Part shown: in pieces, positions 6,443 to 10,342 of the stretch
How positions within the stretch are numbered: the stretch's first letter is position 1
Layout of the letters: each line of letters begins with the position of its first letter
From: JBOGTC01 sp050692055
GTDB taxonomy: Bacteria; Chloroflexota; Limnocylindria; QHBO01
DNA length: 10,342 bases
Assembly: GCA_050692055.1 (NCBI GenBank)
Contig: JBOGTC010000121.1
Coordinates: 1 to 10,342 of the forward strand
Direction: 5' to 3'
Translations under genes and position numbers: made by a program
The notes under the pieces: generated by a model
Database searches by the model: none
What the model was told of the DNA's origin: nothing
What the model saw: the letters and a program-made list of their open reading frames with translations, nothing else

Positions 6443-7743
6443 ATCGGACGGCCACCGCTCGGCGGGTTGAACGGACCTACCTGCTGCTGACCCTGCTGAC
6501 GACGCTGGCCGCGTCGTTTATCTGGGGGATCAACACCCTCTTCCTGCTTGACGCGGGGCTCAGCAACGCGGAGGCGTTCGCCGCCAACGCATTCTTCAGC
6601 GTGGGGCAGGTGCTGTTCGAGGTACCGACGGGCGTCGTCGCCGACACACGCGGCCGTCGCTTCTCGTTCCTCCTCGGGGCGGCCACGCTGCTGCTCTCTA
6701 CGCTCCTCTACCTGCTGATGTGGAACATGCAGGCGCCGTTCTGGGGCTGGGCGATCGCCTCGATCCTGCTGGGCCTGGGCTTCACCTTCTTCTCGGGCGC
6801 GACCGAGGCCTGGCTGGTCGATGCGCTGGGCTCGACCGGCTTCACCGGCGACCTCGAATCGGTCTTCGGTCGGGCCCAGGTCGTGGGCGGCGTGGCGATG
6901 CTGGCGGGATCGGTCCTGGGTGGCGTGATCGCGCAGCTGACCGACCTCGGCGTGCCGTACATCGTGCGGGCGGCGATGCTGGGGGTCACCCTCGTCATCG
7001 CCTGGTGGTTCATGCATGACCTGGGGTTCACGCCGCAACGCGGTCTCACGCCGGGCGTCGCGGTACGGGGCGTGGTTCGCGGAGCGGTCGACGGTGGGCT
7101 GCGCAACGCGCCGGTGCGGTGGCTCATGCTGGCCGCCCCGTTCACGGTGGGCGTCGGCTTCTACGCCTTTTACGCGCTGCAGCCCTATCTGCTCGAGCTG
7201 TACGGCGACCCGGACGCGTACAGCATCGCCGGCCTGGCAGCCGCCATCGTGGCGGGCGCACAGATCCTCGGCGGCCTCAGCGTCCCCTTGGTGCGGCGTC
7301 TCTTCGCTCGCCGCACGCACGCTCTCATCCTGGCCGGGGGGTTGAGCGTGGTGATGCTCGCGCTCATCGGCTTGACCACCAGCTTCGTGCTGGCGCTCGT
7401 GCTGCTGACGGTCTGGTGCATGGTCGCCGCCATCGAGGAGCCGATGCGCCGCGCCTTCATCAACGGGATCATCCCCTCCGGGCAGCGGGCGACCGTTCTC
7501 TCCTTCGACTCGCTGATGGGCTCCGCCGGCGGAGTCGTCGCGCAGCCGGCGCTCGGCCGCACCGCCGACGTGTTCGGCTACGGGACCTCGTACGTCGCCG
7601 CCGCGGCCATCCAGGCGCTGGCGGTGCCGTTCGCGATCCTCGCCCGCCGCGAGAACGCCGCGTCCGATCCCATCACGGCCGACGCCGATCCGTCCGAGTT
7701 GCCCGGTCCCGGCGGAGCCGGCGAGGCCGGCGAGGCAACTTAG
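6439..7743 (+). CDS. MFS transporter, 12-TM type
   Basis: A 434-residue integral membrane protein of normal MFS length. The N-terminal half begins after a short cytosolic segment (RRVERTYLLLTLLTTLAASFIWG) and carries motif A between TM2 and TM3 as GVVADTRGRR (residues 65-74). Hydrophobic helices continue through both six-helix bundles, with a long basic central loop (RRNLGFTP-like region near 7020-7100). The C-terminus is an acidic, Gly/Ala/Pro-rich cytosolic tail. MFS porters move small solutes by proton-coupled exchange; the substrate is unknown and drug or metabolite efflux is a guess. The ATG at 6439 overlaps the cyclase stop as ATGA, implying translational coupling, so the two are almost certainly one operon and the regulator may control or sense the transported compound. 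The frame is open far upstream inside the cyclase gene, but that part is non-membranous and out of register with the family. Confidence 0.92.
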   Translation: MNRTATARRVERTYLLLTLLTTLAASFIWGINTLFLLDAGLSNAEAFAANAFFSVGQVLFEVPTGVVADTRGRRFSFLLGAATLLLSTLLYLLMWNMQAPFWGWAIASILLGLGFTFFSGATEAWLVDALGSTGFTGDLESVFGRAQVVGGVAMLAGSVLGGVIAQLTDLGVPYIVRAAMLGVTLVIAWWFMHDLGFTPQRGLTPGVAVRGVVRGAVDGGLRNAPVRWLMLAAPFTVGVGFYAFYALQPYLLELYGDPDAYSIAGLAAAIVAGAQILGGLSVPLVRRLFARRTHALILAGGLSVVMLALIGLTTSFVLALVLLTVWCMVAAIEEPMRRAFINGIIPSGQRATVLSFDSLMGSAGGVVAQPALGRTADVFGYGTSYVAAAAIQALAVPFAILARRENAASDPITADADPSELPGPGGAGEAGEAT

Positions 7744-7764
7744 CGCGGTTCCCGCTGCTTGCGA

Positions 7765-7813
7765 GGCCGAGCTCAGCGGCCGTCGTCGGGCGGGCCGAGC
7801 TCAGCGGCCGTCG
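7765..7813. repeat. Tandem duplication over the His-rich gene's stop codon
   Basis: A 21-bp segment (GGCCGAGCTCAGCGGCCGTC plus G) occurs identically at 7765-7785 and 7793-7813, period 28 bp. The second copy contains the stop codon (7801-7803, complementary strand) and last codons of the His-rich gene, so the gene's 3' end has been duplicated just beyond it. The repeat fills most of the gap between the convergent MFS gene (stop 7743) and the His-rich gene. No clear hairpin with a U-run terminator is present. Confidence 0.8.
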
Positions 7814-8109
7814 CCGGCGGGCTCGTTGTGATCGTGGACGTGCGCCTCCTTGGCGTGATCCTCGTCCTCCTTGCCCGGGTCGTGAGCGTGCCCGTGCAGC
7901 AGCGGAGCGTGGTTGTGCTCGTGGGCGTGGTAGTGCGCACGATGATCGAACTCGCCCAGCGGTCCCCCGCCATGGTGATGCGTCACGTGATAGTGGTCGT
8001 GGCTGTGCACCATGGCCGGATGCAGGTGCTCCTGCTCCTGGGCCTCCGTGCCGACCGTGCGCTGCCCGGCCCCACCGGTGTCCTCGTAGGTCATCGCCTT
8101 GTAGGTCAT
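7801..8109 (-). CDS. Histidine-rich small protein, putative metal binder
   Basis: A 102-residue soluble protein with 22 histidines, clustered in residues ~28-97 (for example MVHSHDHYHVTHHHGGG, then HRAHYHAHEHNH, then HGHAH, then KEAHVHDH). There is no signal peptide or membrane segment. The alternating HxH pattern suggests binding of Ni, Zn, Co or Cu, as in metal-storage or chaperone tails, but the family has no function that I can name. I recall similar His-rich hypothetical proteins from Actinomycetota/Chloroflexota. Start: ATG at 8109 has AGGGAG (8120-8125) 10 nt upstream. A second in-frame ATG lies at 8094 because the first codons are duplicated (MTYKA MTYED). The reading frame stays open upstream to 8175, but that part is Arg-rich and not His-like. 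It is transcribed towards the MFS gene, with 57 nt between the two stops. Confidence 0.72.
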   Translation of the reverse strand: MTYKAMTYEDTGGAGQRTVGTEAQEQEHLHPAMVHSHDHYHVTHHHGGGPLGEFDHRAHYHAHEHNHAPLLHGHAHDPGKEDEDHAKEAHVHDHNEPAGDGR

Positions 8110-8113
8110 CGCC
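8086..8113. repeat. 15-bp tandem duplication at the start of the His-rich gene
   Basis: GTAGGTCATCGCC occurs at 8086-8098 and again at 8101-8113. On the complementary strand this duplicates GGCGATGACCTAC, so the gene has two in-frame start codons five codons apart. Only the outer ATG (8109) has a well-spaced ribosome site. Confidence 0.8.
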
Positions 8114-8169
8114 CTGCGTCTCCCTGCGGTTCCCTTCTGCCGGAACCGATGCAGAGGCCGTGCCGCGGA

Positions 8170-8307
8170 TTGCATGAGATGGAGCTAACAGGGAAGAAGA
8201 GCCGATGCGGGGGCTCATCTTCCCCGCCTGTTGCACGGGGTGAGGGAGATGGTGAAGCAGGCGGCTGAATCGGCCTCTTCTTCCCCGATACCTCCACCTG
8301 GTGCAAC
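8170..8307 (+). repeat. Repeat element E1 (138 bp), same family as E2
   Basis: Begins TTGCATGAG and ends GGTGCAAC. It aligns end to end with the reverse complement of 9613-9751. Shared blocks in order include TTGCATGAG-n-TGGAG, GGGAAG-n-AG, ATCTTCCCCG, GTTGCAC, and a perfect 20-bp CCTCTTCTTCCCCGATACCT (8274-8293). Its own ends are inverted copies (left TTGCATGAGATGGAG..GGGAAGAAGAG, right complement GTTGCACCAGGTGGAG..GGGGAAGAAGAG), and a third copy of the GTGCAAC..GGGGAAGA unit lies inside near 8216-8240. There is no coding capacity and no clear target-site duplication. The element sits immediately next to the broken end of an MFS gene fragment (8308-8434). It fits a MITE or REP/BIME-type element; an expressed structured RNA is possible. 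Confidence 0.8.
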
Positions 8308-8434
8308 GCGCCCAGGGCAACGCGCGGTGGAAGTCGCGGGCGATATCGGCGAGCGCGAGGCTGACGATGCTGGAGTCGATCAGCGTGAAGCCCGCGATCC
8401 ACGCCAGGGCAAGCTGCGCTCGGGCCGACGACAT
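8308..8434 (-). pseudogene. Truncated MFS (DHA2-like) transporter, N-terminal fragment
   Basis: From ATG 8434 the complementary strand reads MSSARAQLALAWIAGFTL, then IDSSIVSLALADIARDFH, then RALPWA. This is the first transmembrane helix and following segment of drug:proton antiporters of the 14-TM DHA2 type, where a D-x-(S/T)-IV-x-(V/L)AL-x2-IA pattern is typical. The similarity stops exactly at the boundary of repeat element E1. Beyond it the frame stays open but encodes only repeat-derived, Arg-rich sequence. The rest of the transporter is absent on the far side of E1, so the gene is a deletion remnant rather than a simple insertion. It is divergent from the methyltransferase (78 nt between starts) and may retain the old promoter. 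Confidence 0.6.
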
Positions 8435-8512
8435 TGCGCGCAGTGTCGCATCCCGGTCACGGCCGGTCTATCGTTCGCGCATGCTCCCCAGTCTGACGCC
8501 GGCCTACCGCTG

Positions 8513-9154
8513 ATGCCGCAGAACTGCTGCAGGACCGATTACGACGCGCTCTTCGACGAATCGACGGCGCGGCGTGAGCTCGCCGCGTACCGGCACAAGG
8601 GGGTCGGCGGCGCGACCCGCCGGCTGGTGGACGCGCTGCGTGCTCAGGGGGTGGAGGGGGCAACGCTGCTCGATATCGGCGGCGGGATCGGGGCCATTCA
8701 GCACGAGCTGCTGGATGCCGGCGCGACCGGCTCGCTCGCCGTCGAAGCCTCCCACGCCTACCTGGCCGCTGCCCGGCTCGAAGCCGAGGCGCGTGGCTTC
8801 GGTGACCGGGCGGAGCACCGGTACGGCGACTTTGTCGACCTCGCCCCCGAGGTGGCGCCCGCCGACATCGTCACGCTCGATCGCGTCATCTGCTGCTACG
8901 GCGACATGCCGGCGCTCGTGAGCGCATCGGTCCAGCGCGCGCGGCGCCTGTACGGGCTGGTCTACCCGGTGGACCGATGGTGGCTCCGGCTCGGCATCCG
9001 CATCCCCAACGCGTTCCTCGCCCTTGCGCGGCGGTCGTTCCGCGGGCACATCCACCCCACGAGGTCGGTCGATGCGCTCGTCCGGTCGCACGGGTTACAA
9101 CCGCTGCTTCACCATCGCGGGCTCATCTGGCAGGTCGCGCTCTACAGCCGATGA
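8513..9154 (+). CDS. Class I SAM-dependent methyltransferase
   Basis: A 213-residue soluble Rossmann-type methyltransferase. Motif I is LLDIGGGIGAI (residues 52-62), followed by the acidic end of beta 2 (SLAVEASHAYL) and VTLDRVICCYGDM as the motif IV/post-motif region. The N-terminus CCRTDYDALFDESTARRELA resembles a group of uncharacterised methyltransferases distantly related to BchM/UbiG-type enzymes. The substrate is unknown. Start: ATG 8513 begins at the conserved region; no good ribosome site precedes it. A 10-codon open frame (ATG 8481 to TGA 8511-8513) overlaps its start as TGATG and could provide coupling. The reading frame is open upstream to 8231, but that stretch is repeat element E1 and MFS remnant and is not plausible protein. 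E1 and E2 flank this gene and the next one in inverted orientation. Confidence 0.88.
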   Translation: MPQNCCRTDYDALFDESTARRELAAYRHKGVGGATRRLVDALRAQGVEGATLLDIGGGIGAIQHELLDAGATGSLAVEASHAYLAAARLEAEARGFGDRAEHRYGDFVDLAPEVAPADIVTLDRVICCYGDMPALVSASVQRARRLYGLVYPVDRWWLRLGIRIPNAFLALARRSFRGHIHPTRSVDALVRSHGLQPLLHHRGLIWQVALYSR

Positions 9155-9342
9155 CCTGGCCCGCGGTGCCCGTACGACGGCGAGGCCAATCTGTCAAAGG
9201 CCAACCACCGCCGGCTCGGGCAGCCCTGAGGCAAGAGCTGGGTCGCAGAAACTGGGTATATCTACGTCGAACGGCTGAATCGGAGGCGCTGACGCTGCCC
9301 AAGCCGCCCCTGGTTGGAGTCTGGCAAGATCAGCGAGAAATC
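9155..9342. other. 188-bp gap with no recognised feature
   Basis: Lies between the methyltransferase stop and the small zinc protein. One plus-strand frame is open through it into the zinc protein, but the translated part has no family resemblance. No tRNA-like fold, inverted repeat of note or strong ribosome site was seen. An AT-richer patch (GGTATATCTA, 9256-9265) could be part of a promoter for the next gene. Confidence 0.4.
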
Positions 9343-9594
9343 ATGGCCCGGCAACATGGAGCGACCTGCGACATCGTCGGCTGCGGGCGCGAGGCGACAG
9401 TACGGCTCTCGGAGCCGCCGAGCGCGCTCCGCATTCACCCACGCCTGACCAGCGATGATCCCGTGCCGCTCTGTGCAGGCCATGCGGAGGACGTGGTCCA
9501 TCGGCTCCGGCGGGAGCTCGAGCGTGCCGATCCCAACCGGAATCCATCGAACCGGGCGATGAGCAGCGAGGATCTGGGCGACGCGGAGGACTAG
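9343..9594 (+). CDS. Small putative zinc-binding protein (83 aa)
   Basis: I do not recognise this gene by family name. The 83-residue product has CDIVGC (Cys9, Cys14) near the N-terminus and PLCAGHAEDVVHRLRREL (Cys44, His47) in the middle, a C-x4-C...C-x2-H arrangement that could bind one zinc ion in a short ribbon. The C-terminal third is charged and probably helical or disordered. There is no signal peptide. ATG 9343 was chosen because the likely zinc site begins nine residues later and the upstream part of the frame is not protein-like. No clear ribosome site is present, so initiation may be leaderless. It lies 188 nt after the methyltransferase on the same strand and 18 nt before element E2. 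Function unknown. Confidence 0.6.
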   Translation: MARQHGATCDIVGCGREATVRLSEPPSALRIHPRLTSDDPVPLCAGHAEDVVHRLRRELERADPNRNPSNRAMSSEDLGDAED

Positions 9595-9612
9595 GCCGCT
9601 CAGGGCAGGCTC

Positions 9613-9751
9613 GTTGCACCTCATGAAGGTATCGGGGAAGAAGAGGTCGAGCGGGGTCGTTACTTCGCCGCCGCTTTCACCCGGTGCAACGTACGGGGAA
9701 GATCGGGCCGGAAAGCGACCCTACTTCCCCTTTACCTCCACCTCATGCAAA
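9613..9751 (-). repeat. Repeat element E2 (139 bp), inverted copy of E1
   Basis: On the plus strand it begins GTTGCACCTCATGAAGGTAT and ends CCTCCACCTCATGCAAA; its reverse complement aligns with E1 along its whole length. AGGTATCGGGGAAGAAGAGG (9627-9646) is the exact complement of 8274-8293. A central GGTGCAAC..ACGGGGAAGATC unit (about 9682-9705) matches the internal unit of E1. Its right end lies 5 nt from the stop codon of the 58-residue membrane protein and its left end 18 nt from the zinc-protein stop, so it may act as a bidirectional transcription end or mRNA stabiliser between convergent genes. Confidence 0.8.
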
Positions 9752-9756
9752 TCGGT

Positions 9757-9933
9757 CTATCGGCCCACGTTGAGGCCGGTGCGGCCGCCGCCGAAGAGGA
9801 AGGCCGCCGCGAATGCGGCAAGGCCCAGTGGCACAAGCGCGACGGCGCCCAGGTTGATGCCAATAGCCGCCAGGATGAACAGCACGACCGCGATGATCAG
9901 CAGGATCGAGAACGGTGTCATATCGATGCGCAT
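9757..9933 (-). CDS. Small membrane protein, 58 residues
   Basis: This short gene reads MRIDMTPFSILLIIAVVLFI, then LAAIGINLGAVALVPLGLAA, then FAAAFLFGGGRTGLNVGR, then TAG. It has two predicted transmembrane helices (about residues 8-28 and 30-47) and a short positively charged C-terminus. Translation signals are strong: AAGGAGG lies 5 nt upstream of ATG 9933 (complement of CCTCCTT, 9939-9945). There is no recognised function, although tiny two-helix proteins of this kind are common hypothetical genes in actinobacterial-type genomes. It follows the DUF4112 gene on the same strand with a 102-nt gap that contains an 18-bp palindrome, so it may have its own promoter. The stop is almost at the edge of repeat E2. 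Confidence 0.78.
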   Translation of the reverse strand: MRIDMTPFSILLIIAVVLFILAAIGINLGAVALVPLGLAAFAAAFLFGGGRTGLNVGR

Positions 9934-9994
9934 GAGGACCTCCTTTGAGATCCGACTCAGGCACCCTGCGTGCCAGCAGCCTGGTGCGGCGCCC

Positions 9995-10012
9995 GACTTG
10001 GTTGACCAAGTC
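9995..10012. promoter_or_regulatory. 18-bp palindrome, GntR-type operator-like
   Basis: GACTTGGTTGACCAAGTC consists of perfect 8-bp arms (GACTTGGT / ACCAAGTC) around a 2-bp centre. The core TTGGT-N2-ACCAA resembles the TGGT-Nx-ACCA sites bound by FadR/GntR-type regulators. It lies 62 nt upstream of the ATG of the 58-residue membrane protein and 24 nt downstream of the DUF4112 stop. A dimeric repressor site is more likely than a terminator because the centre is too short for a good RNA loop and no U-run follows. Confidence 0.5.
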
Positions 10013-10035
10013 CACCCGGATGTCCGGACCGGGCG

Positions 10036-10342
10036 TCAGACGAGGCCAACAAGGAAGCCGATGAGGGCGGCGATCAGCCACACGACAGCCGCGGCCACCA
10101 GGATGGCCACCAGGATCAGCGCACCGAAGAAGAGCCACTGGGGGCGGGTCGAGGCAACCGGGTCGCCGACGTAGCGGCGCATGAGATCGATGTTGCGCGC
10201 GCTGGCCTTGAACCACAGGTCGAAGGCATCGCCGGCGATCGGGATCGAGCCGATGACGAAGTCGACGGCCACGTTGAAGAGCATTCGCGCCAGCACGACC
10301 CGCGGCACGCCGATCTGCGCTCCCCGCGCCACCACGATCAGC
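10036..10342 (-). CDS. DUF4112 membrane protein, 5' end outside window
   Basis: The final 101 codons of a gene that starts to the right of the window. The visible protein has the DUF4112 signature GVPRVVLARMLFNVAVDFVI, then GSIPIAGDAFDLWFKASARN, then IDLMRRYV. This is followed by a hydrophobic helix pair (LFFGALILVAILVAAAVVWL, then IAALIGFLVGLV) that ends the chain. The family is made of small integral membrane proteins of unknown function. A GTG at 10335 could be read as a start, but the preceding in-frame residues (LIV) and the missing N-terminal part of the family suggest the true start is outside. Stop TGA is at 10036-10038 on the complementary strand. Same strand as the 58-residue membrane protein downstream. 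Confidence 0.85.
   Translation of the reverse strand, partial: LIVVARGAQIGVPRVVLARMLFNVAVDFVIGSIPIAGDAFDLWFKASARNIDLMRRYVGDPVASTRPQWLFFGALILVAILVAAAVVWLIAALIGFLVGLV

Noticed and set aside
6397..7320. 307-codon minus-strand frame
   Set aside because: Antisense to the MFS transporter, polar and Gln/Arg/His-rich with no domain.
7119..8177. 352-codon plus-strand frame across the MFS end and the His-rich gene
   Set aside because: Out of frame with the transporter and antisense to the His-rich gene; Arg-rich low-complexity product.
8231..8512. N-terminal extension of the methyltransferase
   Set aside because: The frame is open, but the DNA is repeat E1 and an antisense MFS remnant; the conserved methyltransferase sequence begins at 8513.
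8170..9751. CRISPR array or composite transposon built from the repeats
   Set aside because: Repeats are long, only two to three, internally structured and widely spaced, with no cas genes and no transposase between or near them.
10014..10033. Hairpin after the DUF4112 stop as a Rho-independent terminator
   Set aside because: Only a 5-bp CCCGG/CCGGG stem with a variable loop and no U-run; too weak to call.

Overview
The window is a GC-rich, densely packed stretch of bacterial chromosome. The protein families look like a soil or freshwater Chloroflexota or Actinomycetota: an ECF sigma factor with a SnoaL-like tail, a single-domain STAS protein, a zinc-ribbon/cyclase/ATPase/TPR regulator, and a His-rich small protein. 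The phylum is inferred from gene content and style, not from a marker gene. No rRNA, tRNA, CRISPR array, transposase or recognisable phage or defence module was seen.

Layout. (1) 1-700: the 3' end of an ECF sigma factor (+) overlaps by 90 nt, tail to tail, a STAS-domain protein (-) that seems to use a CTG start. A perfect 12-bp inverted repeat lies between the STAS gene and the divergent gene to its right. (2) 698-2672: an FAD-linked oxidoreductase (+), a 3'-terminal remnant of a DUF1801-like gene, and an intact DUF1905/OmdA (YdeI-like) gene (+). (3) 2673-2923: a 130-bp repeat element (E3) whose right tip is tandemly duplicated. (4) 2924-7743: a large signalling protein (two zinc ribbons, class III nucleotide cyclase, AAA ATPase, TPR-like C-terminus) translationally coupled through ATGA to a 12-TM MFS transporter. 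(5) 7801-8109: a His-rich protein (-) with short tandem duplications at both its start and stop codons. (6) 8110-8512: repeat element E1, abutting the first ~42 codons of a truncated DHA2-like MFS gene (-). (7) 8513-9594: a class I SAM methyltransferase and a small C4-x/C-H putative zinc protein (+). (8) 9613-9751: repeat element E2, the same family as E1 but inverted. (9) 9757 to the end: a 58-residue membrane protein and a DUF4112 membrane protein (both -), with an 18-bp operator-like palindrome between them.

How the parts relate. The best-supported transcription unit is cyclase plus MFS transporter, a plausible regulator/exporter pair. The sigma factor and STAS pair are both transcription or partner-switching type regulators, but no direct link can be shown. 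The most unusual signal is a family of ~130-139 bp intergenic elements (E3, E1, E2) with TTGCA-type tips and a related internal motif. E1 and E2 form a long inverted repeat around the methyltransferase and small zinc protein, and E1 begins exactly where a transporter gene breaks off. I see no convincing novel enzymatic system. The repeat family and the in-register sense/antisense overlap are the items most worth following.
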